Of a DNA stretch of 64,000 nucleotides, positions 34,501-46,870 are shown one piece after another. Numbering within the stretch: position 1 is the stretch's first letter; every line of letters starts with the position of its first letter. Under the pieces are notes generated by a model that was not told the origin of the DNA, made no database searches, and saw only the letters and a program-made list of their open reading frames with translations. Source of the DNA: Spirodela intermedia (Eukaryota > Streptophyta > Magnoliopsida > Alismatales > Araceae); assembly GCA_902729315.2 (NCBI GenBank), contig LR746269.1, forward strand, positions 1,498,501-1,562,500, in the 5' to 3' direction. Position numbers and translations under genes: made by a program.

Positions 34501-37500
34501 CTCCAAGTGGTACCATGTCGTTTTTTTTCGTAGGGCCATGATGGGGAAGATATTATTTCTACATTGCGAAATGGTTCAGCTGTTGAAAATGCGGTGGCTG
34601 TGATGAGAGAGAAGGGATTCTCTCATCTTCGTAGATCCCGGCATCGGTTAACTCCTGGAACTGTCAAGTTTGCGGCTTTTCACGTTCTTTCGCTTGAGGG
34701 AGGCAGAGGCTTAACAATACTAGAGGTTGCAGACAAAATTCAGGTTATTATCTTTTCTCTAACATTCCTTCTTAACTTTCGCTGGGGAAAATGTGTGTTT
34801 CTTAAGGAGTGGCTGATGAAGTCTTGTGGTTTGTCTGATGTTATCTTATTTTCCACCAGAAATCTGGCCTTCGAGATCTCACTACGAGCAAGACGCCTGA
34901 GGCATCTATTGCTGCTGCGCTTTCAAGAGATGCCAAGCTTTTTGAAAGAACTGCTCCTTCAACTTATTGTGTAAAACCTCAATTTAGAAAAAACCCTGCT
35001 GATGCTGATGTTATATTGGCAGCTGCAAGGGAGAAAATAAAAGTTTTTGAGAATGGACTCTCTGACTCGGAAGAAGCTGAAAAAGATACAGAGGCTGACG
35101 AGGCTGAAAGAGATGAAGATTCAGAAAGTGACGGGGCTGAAGATCTCGAAGTTGACGACGTTGGCTCTGGAGAAAAATTGACTAAAGAAGATCAACTTGT
35201 GAATGAAAAAGTTGCTAACACGTTAGATGGTCTGGATAATGGAGAGGGCGCCACAATCAATGTTGAAGTTGGAATGACTTCGAGAATTGGGCTCAGGCAG
35301 CTTGACAAGGGACTTTCTACTCCAATTGACAAGGATGCCGCTGCATCTGTTAATCATGAAGCAAGGAGTGTTGATCCGTATGCAGAGATTGACGAAAGCA
35401 ACTCTGGTGAGCCGTGGGTTGAGGGTCTGATGGAAGGAGAGTATTCTGATCTTAGTGTTGAGGAGCGTCTTAATGCCCTTGTTTCACTTATCAGTGTTGC
35501 TCTTGAAGGAAACTCAATTCGCATTGTTCTTGAGGTACGTCTTAATGCCCTTTCTGATCTTCGTTTCCTTTTCTCTTCCTTGGTTACCTCTTTCACCGTG
35601 GCAGGGGTGGGGGACGATGCTTTGACAAATGTTTTTGCATTCTTTGCTCACTAGAAATGTAGTACATTTATTACCGTAACCCTCTAAATCTGCTTCACAA
35701 TTTTTCAGGAGCGGTTGGAAGCAGCTAATGCTCTTAAGAAACAAATGTGGGCTGAAGCACAACTGGACAAGAGGCGCATGAAGGAGGAGTACATGACGAA
35801 GCTACAATACTCTTCATTTGTGGGCATGAAATCCGAGGTACCGCAGGGGGGGGCAAATGAGGGGAGTCATAGCCCATTGATTAATGTTGATATCAAGAGC
35901 GGTGATGTGACCCCATATTCTGCTGTCAACAATGAGGGATCTGATCTGATGTGCAACCAAAATAATTCTTGTGATATGGTTGTGGAAAAGAATTTGATGG
36001 GCCAAGAGTTATTGATAACTACTGATGCCACCCCAGTTCAGCAATGTGGGTACGCTGCAGAAAAGTCGCGGTCGCAATTAAAATCATACATTGGTCACAG
36101 GGCAGAGGAGATGTATGTGTACCGATCTCTGCCTCTGGGTCAGGATCGCAGGCGTAATCGTTACTGGCAGTTTGTGACATCTGCTTCCAGAAATGATCCT
36201 GGTTCTGGTAGGATCTTTTTTGAGTCCAAGGATGGGCTCTGGAGGCTTATTGATTCAGAAGAGGTAGTCTTGCCTAAAGCTCTCTTCTTTGAATGATGAC
36301 GAAAGTTCATTGATTCTTTGCTACGAAATTCTTTTGAAACTAACTTTCATTTTATTTTATTTTATTTTATTTTATTTTATTTTATTTTATTTTATTATAT
36401 TATATTATATTATCATTTGGGTCTGTTTTGTGCTTGGATTCTCTTATGCTGATGTCAACGTTGCCACAGGCATTTGACGCACTTCTTGCCTCCCTGGATA
36501 CCCGTGGAATCAGGGAATCATATCTGCATTCAGTGTTAACAAAGATTGAAATGTCCTTCAAAGAGGGACTGAGGGGGAACAAACAGGTTATTAGTAACTC
36601 TCATTCAGCTCAAAATATTGCCAAAAAGGAAGCCGGCGAAGGGTCTTCAAGTCCAGAGTGTGATCTGGGAACTGAAAGTCCCAGAAGTACAGTCTGTTAT
36701 CCAGGTTCTGATGCATTAGATCCGTCAACGTCATTCAAGATCGAGATTGGACAGAATGACAGAGAGAAAAATGCTGCGTTGAAGAGATACCGAGATTTTC
36801 AGAATTGGTCGTGGAAGGAATGCTTCCGTTCTTCACCGCTCTGTGCCATGAAATATGGGAAGAAAAGGTGCTCCGAGCTTCTTGGTGTCTGCTACACCTG
36901 TTACGATTGCTTCCTTTCTGAGGAAAAACAGTGTCCCTCGTGCTGTGAAGCCTTCGATGCACGTCAGGGTGCTGTTGATCAGAATTTTACCGAAGACATG
37001 CCTTGGTGTGAAAAACAGAAAGTGGATCCTCGTTGGAGCTTGAAGTTCTCAAAGCTTTCGCATCCTGCGAGGATCCAGATGCTGAAGGCTCAACTATCAC
37101 TCATTGAGGTGTGTGCCATCAATCTGGGAGCCTTCCTTCCAAAAAGCTGCAATATTTAGCCTCTCTTATTCTTTTTGTTCAGTAGTCAGGGAAAATCTCT
37201 AAATATTATTTTCTCTGCATCATCTTTAGTCCCTTCCCACGTTTGCAGGTTTCCATCCCTCCAGAGGCTCTTCAACAGATCTGGTCTGATGATTACCGAA
37301 AATCTTGGAGTATAAAGTTGCAGTCAGCGTCATCGGCTGAAGAGCTTCTTCAGGTGAGCAGCTTGGCATCTCATTCCTCCTTCGAGAAAATCTCTGCCCC
37401 CATATAGCGGGCATTTTGGATCTCTCTTATGTTTCCTTTATTTTTTAAACCATGGACATCATCATGGTGGTCAACGAGCAGTTACTCTATTTGAATGCGA

Positions 37501-38968
37501 GCCATGTCGACACACACTCTAACATTCCATCATATTGGTTGGCGCAGTATCTTATGGGTTGGCCCCGTGATAAGGATAGCTCTTTTCTCTCTTGCAGCTG
37601 TTGACTCGATTGGAAGGTGCTGTATTGAGGGACTACCTCTCGTCGAGTTATGCGACAACAAATGAGCTCGTCGGTGCCTCAACGGCAGCACATGGCGTTG
37701 ACAATCCTTCTTCTGTCTCTGAGCCGGTCACTGTGCTTGCATGGATACCACTGACGACTGCTGCCGTGGCCTTGAGGCTTATGGAGTTCGATGCATCTGT
37801 CTCCTACATGCTCCACCAGAAGGTCGAGTCGCATAAAGATCAAGAAGGTGGAGAGTTCCTGGTAAGTTCTTCACCATTCTTGGTCATTTTCAGTTGGCCC
37901 GTACTGCTGAGGGAGACGAGCAGCTGCTATGCAATAATCTACGCGAATGAATGAAGCATTCCATTAACTTATGGTAGTGATGATGATGATGATCTGATGA
38001 AACTGTGATTTTCCCGAGAGAATCAATGTCTAGAATTCTTCCATTTTCATGCCCTTGATTTTATTGCCCCCATAATCCATCCAATTATTTCTGCTGCTGT
38101 AAAACTTAAGTCTTTGTATCTTGCTAAACTTATTTTAACTTCGTGGGTGTTTGTTTCTTGATCGCAGACTATTCCGTCGAGGTATGCATTCGTGAAGAAC
38201 TCCCAGGAGATCGAACCCACGGAATTCCAAGACGCGGTCAGTTATCGGCAAGAAGGGAGCTGGCCGGAGTTCCCCCCCGTCGTCGGCCGCGGCCGTGGCC
38301 GGGGATCCCGTGGCCGCGGCGGCGGCGGCCGAGGGCGCGGTCGCGGTGGCAGGGGTGGCCAGAGGGGAAGCTCCGGCCTCACAAGGTCCCTCTTCAAGGA
38401 AGAGGGCGGCCCCAGCAACGGCGAGACGATGACGGCAGCGGCGCTGCCGCGGAGGCAGGCGCGGCGTGGGCGCGGGCGCGGGCGAGGACGCCGGCGCGGG
38501 CGCCGCGGTGCTGCAGCGGGCCGGCAGAGGCCCTACGGCAGGGGTGCAATTGGGAGAGGCGCCGCCGGCGTGGTGCAGCGCCCGGCGGAGCCCGAGTCGG
38601 CGAGCTCCGGCGGGGAGGAGTGGAATGGAACGGCGACCGGCAGGAGGAGGTACGTGGAGGAGGAGGAGGAGGAGGAGGAGGAGCGCAGCGTGGGGCCGTC
38701 GGAGGAGGAGGAGAACGGGCAAGGGTCGGGGGACGACTACGACGAGCGGGCAGAGTACCGCGGGGAGTTCGGTGGCAAGGCGGAGGAATTGATGGACGAG
38801 GACAGCGAGGAGGACGACGACGATGACGACGATGGAGACGAAGACGTGGAGATGGACAGCCGCGACGGCGAGGAGGTTGGGGACGAGGACGAGGACGGCG
38901 GCGACGCGGAGGACCACGAAGAGGAGGATGCCTCTTCCTCCTACTCCTCTTCCGAGTACAGTGACTGA
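28541..38968 (+). CDS. RLT: Homeobox-DDT domain protein (RINGLET, RLT1/RLT2-like)
   Basis: Nuclear partner of ISWI chromatin remodellers (CHR11/CHR17 in Arabidopsis) that restrains early flowering and sets nucleosome spacing. Eighteen GT-AG exons join to 1783 codons: 28541-28652, 28786-29184, 30688-30770, 30943-31470, 31581-31670, 31746-31910, 32008-32230, 32972-33078, 33517-33603, 33933-34085, 34154-34309, 34534-34743, 34860-35534, 35709-36263, 36470-37108, 37249-37353, 37598-37861, 38168-38968. Order of domains: homeodomain (KRKMKTAYQLELLEKTY ... LQMWFCHRRLKDRK), a charged coiled coil rich in E/R/K (exons 5-7), the DDT domain (WRFLITFADVLGLWPFTLDE), the HARE-HTH region (GFSHLRRSRHRLTPGTVKF), WHIM-like blocks (GEYSDLSVEERLNALVSLI; LGQDRRRNRYWQF), then a C-terminal RGRGRG-rich segment followed by a long Asp/Glu tail. 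RLT1 and RLT2 cannot be told apart here. Confidence 0.92.
29185..30687 (+). other. Long RLT intron 2
   Basis: A 1.5-kb AT-rich intron between the homeodomain exons and the next coding exon. Donor ATAG|GTATGA and acceptor GTGGCAG. No open frame, repeat or insertion is recognised in it. Confidence 0.7.
36351..36413. repeat. (TTTTA)n microsatellite in RLT intron 14
   Basis: About nine TTTTA units followed by TATAT units, inside the intron 36264-36469. A T-rich run of this kind is common in plant introns; the copy number is likely variable. Confidence 0.9.
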
Positions 38969-39804
38969 TCGATCATAACCACCACTGAAGAGAGACAGAC
39001 CGACAGACAGACCAGATGGTCATCTCCTGCCCTTCCTCTCAACATGGGGGGACGACGACCTGAGACCTCTCAGCATGGAAGACGGAAGGGTCGTACTCCC
39101 AGCTCCACAGGCACACACGCCGGCCCGACTGTTTTCCTCACGGGCATCTCGCTCATCGTCGAGGGTGGCTCAACACCACGCCCAGGTCCGCACCCACTCT
39201 CCCTCATCCACCCTGTAATCTTCCTTCTCCTTGCCGCCATTTCATAGATTCTCGCTCAGTTATCATCCATCCTCAGAAGGCAAGGAAGTTTGTCGCCGTT
39301 ATTTCTGGATCACTCTACCCTGTCTGAACCGCCCTTTAGAATCAACGATGGTGCCAACCCTGTCTGAACCACCCTTTAGAATCAACGATGGTGCCAGCCG
39401 ATTGTCTTCCTTCTTCCTTAATATTCCGCCCAGCGTCCCGCTGTTCGATTCGGGCGAGAACGTGAGCCAGAGAAAAACATCCAGACAATCGAATCGAATC
39501 AAATCGAGGACGCCCCCTCCCTCGCCCATCGATCCATAGTCACGAAAGGAGATTGAAGTTACAATAATCTACGTAGCAAGCAAGTAGAGAAACAATCGAC
39601 GCGACCTTAAGTCGCCCTTGATATGTACACGGACCTCAAGATGGCACCGAGCAAATGCTACCCAAAAAAAAAAAGGTAGAAAGAGAGAGTGAGGGGCACA
39701 GAGAGATGAATGCCGCCGGTAAAGAAAAAAAAAAAGAGCCAGGGATTTCATTGTCTGGGGGGCGAGAGAACATACATCTGCACTGCCCGCCCTCGCCCTC
39801 GGCC
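38969..39804. other. Convergent 3' region of RLT and DnaJ genes
   Basis: Both 3' untranslated regions must lie here. A 40-bp unit beginning ACCCTGTCTGAACC is present twice in tandem at 39317-39356 and 39357-39396 with one difference (GCC/ACC). Short A runs at 39664-39673 and 39726-39735 are seen. No gene. Confidence 0.55.
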
Positions 39805-42800
39805 TCAGGAGCCGAGCAAGCGCGCCATGCCGGTCTTCTGCTCGGGGGTAAGCCGGGTAGGGAACTTGATGTTGAACTTGATGCGGAGGTTGCCCCTGCG
39901 GGAAGGGTCTTTGGGGATGGGCATGCCCTCCTTGGAGACCACCTCCTCGTAGTTGGGGTGGATGATGGTGTTGATGGGGATGGACAGGCTCCGCCCGTCG
40001 AGGGCCGTCACCTGGGCTGTGTAGCCCGTCAGGGCCTCCGCCAGGGAGATCTTCTGCGTCACCACGAGGTCGTTGCCGTCCCTGGTGAACGTCTCGTGGG
40101 GCTTCTCGTCGATGATGAAGACGAGGTCCGACGGGATGACGTTCGGCTGCTCGTTCCCTTTCTCCGGGAAGGTGATCTTCGTCCCCTTCTTCCACCCGGG
40201 CTTTATCTCGATCGTTAGGATCTCTTCCACCGGTATCGTCCTCCTGATGACAAAAAATAAATAAACATACGAGATGAGCGAGGCCTTAAAAATATGAGAA
40301 AAACAGCAGTGCGGTGATTTTTCTAATGTTGCTGCTCTCTTTCAGCAACTGAATACAAGAAAATAAGTAGCAAAGTATTCTGCACATTCTATATAAAAAG
40401 CGTGTTGTATCAGAAATGCAAATAATGCAGAAGATGAAATGAAAGAACTTCGTAGGCCTCTCCCTCGACCCAGGAGTCTCTCAGTTTCTCCATAGCATAT
40501 TCCCCTTTTCAAGATGCAGAAATGGCAGATGATAAAATCATCGGCTACAACATACAATGGATACATAAATTTCATAGAGACTCCAATAACCACGGTGGAT
40601 TTAGCACAAGTGGCAAACCGCCGCTTTACACAACCCGCGCATGATATGAAACATAAAAAGCACCAAAAAATCTGGAAAGATCAGCAGGCAAGCAAAGTCT
40701 AACCAGAGAGCACATTCTCTGGGTACAAATAAAACCAGGAGCCCGTATTGTTCCAACCACCTAGTGCCTGAGAAGTTACCTGCCATGCTCAGATGGCTTT
40801 TCAAAAGAAATAGGGCGTTTCCAAGAGCTTTCATACAATGGCCATCTTTAGAAATTACAGTGGGCAACGAGTTAATTCTATTTTTCAACTTGTTACCAAA
40901 CAAGCTGGCTGAAACTGAATAGCCTTGCTATGCACCAGTTCCACACTGAACTAGTAGTAGATAGGGGCGCCATAAGCCAACTCCGGCCACCCCGCCCCCA
41001 TTTTCACCCAAAAGTGAGATAAGGAAATGAGCATGGCTTCCCACGGGACCTCCTTTAACAGTGATGAATTCATCCTTTCTGTTTGAAGTGTCAAACCAAA
41101 AAAATAGAGATCAGCTCATACTCCATTAGATTCCTCACTTTGACGACCATTCTCATGCACTTGGCTTTATATAGAAGATAAGCATGTCCCATGCTTTGCT
41201 AGGGGATCTGAACAGAAAGCACATATATAACCAACTGTACACCAGTCTGAGGCATGGGCGAGCATGGGCGAAGGCCTACTAAGCTACACATCCTACGCCA
41301 AATTGAGGACTTCTGATGAAGACAGAACGGAATATACTTAAAATAACCGGGTTGAAAGAATCATAAATTTTACAGAAGAGTTATCTTGCACATATGACGA
41401 GCCACCTACAGTGGAATGCCTAACTAGCGTGCTGATCTAGCAATGTGAAACAGTCAAACTTTAATGACCTAACATTCTCACAATGTCGTGACATAAAATA
41501 TAGCCTTCTTTTCCTAGGCGCTTGACATACTCATCCAACATCTCAGTGCCACTTCCTCATGAGTATAAGAAAGGGACCTAAAGACCGAGTCTTTGTACCT
41601 GAGGCATCTAAGAGATTAAAGCTACTTAAAACAAGTGCCAATGAACTGACCATTCCCGGAGGATGCATTTTTTTGTGTCTCATTATGATGTCCATTCTTG
41701 CTGAGTAGCAGTCCAATAACATCCCATTCCAGCAGACACCACACTCACTGAATCTCGAACTCCATCAAAAACCAACAATTAACAGCCCAATTATGCTCTC
41801 TCAGTAAGTCTCTTGATGACTGGCTGGTAATTCATTAATACTTATCAAAAAAGAATATTTCTTATCACAGTCCTCAGAAATGTGAAGCACTCTATACAAG
41901 ATAATGGGCACACATTACTAGATGTAAAAATAACGCATCGTCAAATAATCAAACATTAAAGTACCCCAATTTCCCTTAATTTTGAAAGCAAAAGTGGGCG
42001 CGGAAGTACATGTCCAATGTGCACCAAATAAATCCTCCATAACATATTTCAAAGTTTGCTGAAGACGGTGTAGACGAAGCTAAGCGGCCCTCACATATGA
42101 AAAAAGTAGAAGTTGGCAGAAAGCAGGAACATGCCATCGTTGAGACATAGATCTCTAAGATGATACGCCTTCTATGAAAACTCAGTTCCACATCATTTCT
42201 CGTTAATTGGTAGAATCAAGAAAAGTTACGGCTTCAATCCATTAAACATATTTGAATAAAAATAACGTTAAACTATAAAAATTAGCTCGTAGATTAACAT
42301 AATAAAATGGGAAAAACGGAGCTTTCCTCGTTCAATACAGATCTGTATTCAACTACGGCGCTGCAATTTCTCTCAACTTGAAATTGACATCATCCAAGGA
42401 CGGCAGAGCAATTTTCTCTGACATCAAGGTTGAATATTCGATGCGAACAGTCTAAAAGCTTACAATGTACATTATGAATTATCTAGTACAGATGGTAAGA
42501 ATCCGCGAAGAAGACGACTCTATAATAAAAATTGTATCGGGAAGTATTTCCATGTAGCCAAAACTAAGATAGGGTATACTCTAGTTCAGGGGTATTTTAA
42601 TACTCACCCGCTAGCATCCGCGATCTCCCTGGAGATCTTCATCTTCTTCGTTGTCCCCTTGAAGAGATCTTCCAGACTACACGGTAAGTGCCTCTCTATT
42701 GGGGGTGACTTCCGGGGTTGTTGGTGGCGCATCGAACCCTCCCCGCCCCCAAACATATGCCCAAAGACATCATCCCCGAACCCGGAAGGCATGCCACTGG

Positions 42801-43316
42801 AAAATCTCGTCCCTCTCATACCTCCGCCGCCGCCGCCGCCGCTTCCCATACCCCCGAACGGACTCGAGAACCCAAAAAACTCGGCAAATATGTCATCAGC
42901 ATTCCTAGGGTTGAAGTAGAATGACGTGGCCCCATCCCCAGTGGAGAAGGAAGAGGCCCCGCCGGTTCCAGGGGGCGGAACCTGCCCCTTCAGGCCTTCC
43001 TCTCCATACTGGTCATACACGACGCGCTTCTGTGGATCGCTCAGAACCTAGCAAAAAAGAGGACGAGAAAAACAGTCAAAACAAGATGTGACTCAACACC
43101 TCACCACCATCAACCGTGGAAACAACAGTACGAGGGCGACTAGGTCCATACATCATAAGCCTCCGAGATCTGTTTGAATTTGGCTTCGGCCTCCTTCTTG
43201 TTGTTGGGGTTCTTGTCGGGGTGCCACTTCATGGCGAGCTTCCGGTAAGCCTTCTTCAGGTCGTCGTCCTTGGCGTTCTTGTCGACCTGCAAGATCCTGT
43301 AGTAGTCCACCCCCAT
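39805..43316 (-). CDS. Class II (type B) DnaJ/HSP40 co-chaperone
   Basis: Co-chaperone that delivers clients to HSP70 and stimulates its ATPase. Three exons: 43152-43316, 42608-43047 and 39805-40243, giving 347 residues. Exon 1 is a J domain ([20 protein letters not shown], the HPD triplet in KWHPDKNP, then FKQISEAYD). Exon 2 has a Gly/Phe-rich linker ([30 protein letters not shown]) and the start of the C-terminal peptide-binding region ([19 protein letters not shown]). Exon 3 completes it ([39 protein letters not shown]). There is no zinc-finger CxxCxGxG, so it is class II, and no CaaX prenylation motif (it ends LLGS), so cytosolic or nuclear. Intron 2 is about 2.36 kb, AT-rich and without recognised content. 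Confidence 0.92.
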
Positions 43317-43619
43317 CTTCGCAATCCTTCCCTCTCCGTTCTCCCAATCTCTGCAGAGATCTGCAGCCGCCGCAACCTCTTCGTCCTCGGATCGGGAAAG
43401 CAGTTGGTACAGAGCGTCCGGAGGAGTAAACGATGCCTGGAAGATAGGGGAAGAGTGTAGAAGATTCTAGAACCATCTGGTTACCTCCCCCCCCAACTCC
43501 ATGTGGTTCTGTCATTTCCTCCACGTCAGTAGCTGATGGAGAGCCACGCGTATCAGATGTGGTCTTACGCTGCCACGTCAGGACCTGCCTCTCCCTCACT
43601 TGCTACCGTCCCACACAAA

Positions 43620-43760
43620 TGGGCCTTACTTTGTATGGGCCCCCAACGGCCCTATGGTTCTGCTACCATCATGGGATCGTACCAGGAATGGGCTTGGTCA
43701 GCACCGAGTCACACAAAAGCAAGACAATCTCGGCCCATTTAAGTCGGCACCTTATTGGGC
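43620..43760. promoter_or_regulatory. Site II (TGGGCY) cluster upstream of the DnaJ gene
   Basis: Five TGGGCC/TGGGCT words on either strand (near 43620, 43636, 43689, 43732 and 43755), 300-450 bp upstream of the DnaJ start codon, similar to the cluster before the PPR gene. The regulatory role is inferred from the motif. Confidence 0.4.
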
Positions 43761-44303
43761 TCCGTACCCACAGAACCACCGAGCCGGAGAGAGAGAGAGA
43801 GCAGCCGAGGAGCCGAAAGAGAAAAAAGAGATTTCTTTTTTATAAGTGAAATGATATATAAATATATATTCTTGGCGTATCTTGGAGAATCTTAATTAGG
43901 GAATTTTATCCATTATCTTATTTAGTATCTTATTTTCCGGATTACAGCTGTCTGGATTGCTGCAAACTATCACCAACGTCTGAGTACAGAATATAAGCCC
44001 CGCGACTTTGACCTTCGTCGAAACCTCAGTTTTCTTGCCTTCGAACAATCGTATTGATTGCCGTTTGTTAAGATTAATGCTTCTTATGGAATTTTGTTAT
44101 CCTCATTGGGAGCCATGGCAGATCGATAAGCAACACAGATCAAGGGGATTGAGATGGGAGGCGAAGGATTCTAGACCTGATACCGAGCAATATCCGCACG
44201 GGAACATCAATCATCTAACATAATTACAAAGGGATCAGCCAATGGGGCAATTGGATCACACGAACCACCTCAGGGGGGAGAGGGAACCGAGCGCAAGGGA
44301 ATG
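43761..44303. other. Spacer between the DnaJ promoter and the small-membrane-protein gene
   Basis: AT-rich; includes a short GA tract at 43788-43801 and probably the 3' untranslated region of the gene at 44304-44628. No further gene seen. Confidence 0.5.
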
Positions 44304-44628
44304 TCAGCAGGGGATCTGTTCAATGAAGCATTGGATGACCTTCACCGGAAGCTTGATCAGATCCATCGCGAGATTCGCGAGCCCGGCGAAGCACATGCAG
44401 CAAGGGCAGAGGCAACTCAAGATGGTCCTGCATTAGAGAGATCGGAAACTTTCAATCTAGGAAATGAAGAAACGGCGGAGGCGAAGAAGACGGAGGATCC
44501 CAGAGAGCCGAGCCGGTCGCAAGCACTCACCCGAGGATCCAGATGACGGCGCCGACGAGGGACAGGGCCAAGGCGAGCACCGCGAAGGGAAGCCCGATCA
44601 GGAACCCCAATGGCCGGCAGTCTCCCAT
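44304..44628 (-). CDS. Small cysteine-rich membrane protein ([10 protein letters not shown] family), two exons
   Basis: Exon 1 44531-44628 and exon 2 44304-44427 join through a GT-AG intron of 103 bp to 73 codons. The protein begins [15 protein letters not shown], runs through one hydrophobic helix ([17 protein letters not shown]), then a cysteine cluster ([12 protein letters not shown]) and an amphipathic tail [17 protein letters not shown] recall conserved plant proteins of about 70 residues with this start, cysteine cluster and IPC end; their function is unknown to me. The Gly-2/Cys-4 N terminus and the cysteine cluster suggest lipidation or metal/redox chemistry, which is inference. Both splice sites are consensus (CTCGG|GTGAGT; ATGCAG|GACC). 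A further acceptor-like TATTGCAG|GAAAAC about 20 bp before the ATG hints at an intron in the 5' leader. Confidence 0.85.
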
Positions 44629-45095
44629 CTCACCACCAGAGTTTTCCTGCAATACCAATTCACCGCGTTCTCCTCCGATCTCCTCCTCTAGTCCTCTCCG
44701 GTGACGGTAGATCTCTACAACTTCCCCGTCGTCGGCCCGCGAATTCTCAGCGCCGGCGAGGAATCGAGAGAGGACGGGAAGGAGGAGACGGCAACCACCG
44801 CTCTACGTGCTGCGAAGAACACGCGGGCACGCATGGATATAGGCCCTCGCCAGCCAGGAGGAACGCGGCGGTTAGGCGGGATTCCCACACGATCGTGGCA
44901 GTTTTGGCGCGAAACGGTCAATCCAAGGCGACTTGTAGGAAGCTTCAAAAGCGGCGGCCCGAGATCCGGTGTCCCTACGTCTCCGCAAGCATGATTGGTA
45001 TCACGTGATGTGGCCCAATCAGCGTGCGGCATTCCAGCGGGCCCACGGTCCGTTCGCTGGGTTTTTAAGCTTTGCGACGAAGGACAACGAATTAT

Positions 45096-45104
45096 TTTAT
45101 ATAT
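45096..45104 (-). promoter_or_regulatory. TATA box, probably for the small membrane protein gene
   Basis: TATATAAAA on the minus strand, about 470 bp before the start codon at 44628. The distance fits a transcript whose leader contains an intron, for which an acceptor is visible just before the ATG. Confidence 0.35.
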
Positions 45105-45287
45105 GTATATAGAAACCCCGATCAACGAAACGCGTGATCGGTGTACTTAAGGAGACATTGACCGCCTTAATTTCGGCCGATGTTACGGTCACAGTCAACG
45201 TAGTCCTTTCATGCCCCTCGTAGTGCAGTCCATTATCAGTTCCTTCGACCCGTAGGTTGACCTCTCCACAAGCGAGAGTGAGAGACG

Positions 45288-45288
<1 letters not shown>

Positions 45289-45359
<71 letters not shown>

Positions 45360-45365
45360 GAGAGA
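45289..45365. repeat. (GATA)/(GA)n microsatellite
   Basis: A few GATA units run into about 65 bp of almost pure GA. It lies in the divergent spacer between the small membrane protein gene and Di19. Confidence 0.95.
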
Positions 45366-46860
45366 TTTCGGTATCGTTTATTGGGCTTGATTTGCCATTT
45401 GATTACATTAGCCCATTTGCATGTTGTTTGGAATCAACAGTGGCAACCTCACATTAAAGAAAATCCACTTCCTTGCACAAAAATATCGTTTTCTTTATCA
45501 TTTTCAAGTAGAACACTGAAATTAATGCCAGGTAAAGTGTCTCATTGAAACATATTTCTTAAGAACCTTGATTTGATACACATTTTCTTCTTAAAGTATC
45601 AACTATTATTTTTTATTACAAAAAAACATTTTCAAAAAGTAAAATTAGCTTCTAATGGTGTAAATGAACATTGATTGATATATATGATGGCAACAAGTTC
45701 ATCTTGCAAAGTTGGCTTCAAAGACCTACCTACCTATTTGATTTTGTTAAAAACCACATTAACTTCCATATAAATTGCTTTGATGGATTGAGACCCTCAA
45801 CTACATGCTGCACATAGCTCTCAAAGTCTCCAAGTTATAGATTTTTGGCCAGATAGCCACCAAGATTTCCTCACTATCTACACATGTATGCTATATGTTC
45901 ACACTCAAGGCTAATAGTTAGTCTATCTACTCTTGTGCTATATATATTGATGCTCAAACTTTAGTTTCCTTCACTTATAGTATTCAAGTTTAGATGTTGA
46001 CATTTATTTTTTCACAAAAATTATGTTGGTGGTAATTTATGGTTTATCGGTACAATCAGTTTATATTATTTAAAATAATTAAAAATAAGAAGACTACACT
46101 TATTATATTCTCTTGTTCACTTATTGGGAGAAGAATAAGTGTAGACATAATAGTACAAGCTTTATATGGTTATTATTAATTTCTTAGAGAGTAATTATTT
46201 ATTGTGGGTCCTTGTTATTATGCCACTAGGATGTCTATTCATTGTTTTAATTTTTTATATAGTGAAGATATTGGATGTACAAATCTATGAGGGGGAATGT
46301 GAAAGGAAATCCACATTGCTTGAACCTAATTCTTTGTGAAACATTTTATATGGTATCAAATCGATTATTATTATTATTTTGTTTTTTCTTCACCAGAATT
46401 AATTGGGTTATGAATTAACCACTCCCTCTTTTTACTAGATTGGTAAGTTAGGTCTTCTAAGAAAATTATTACCTAGTCCCTCAATTAGCTTACATTATAC
46501 ATAATTGAGTAAACCATATGATGATTAACAAGGTATAATCCAATATTTAAAAATAGATACTTATTTTTAATTCTTCATCCTTTTGGGTATTCTCTCTCTT
46601 TCTAATATTAGGTCTACCTCCAAATCAACAAGAGGCAACAACCAAGAAAGACCACATGTTTCTACTAGATAGAATACCACTATTTTTTATATAAAAAATA
46701 AAATAATATTTAAATATTTGTTAATAATATTTATTTATGATTACCTTGGAATTATTGGGGACATGAGGCCAAGTGGAAAGAAGAGGGAGCTATGTACGAT
46801 TCATTTAGTTTATTGGGGGGGTGGGGCATAAACCAAAGAACCCCTTCTTAACACACCGGC
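45366..46860. mobile_element. AT-rich spacer with possible LTR-retrotransposon remnant
   Basis: No coding gene. At 46286-46297 there is a purine run (CTATGAGGGGGAA) followed directly by TGTGAAAGG, like a polypurine tract abutting an LTR start. At 46351 TGGTATCA resembles the primer-binding site complementary to initiator tRNA-Met used by Copia elements. Only about 53 bp separate the two and no paired LTR was found, so the element, if real, is very degraded. Confidence 0.3.
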
Positions 46861-46870
46861 ATTATCGGAC

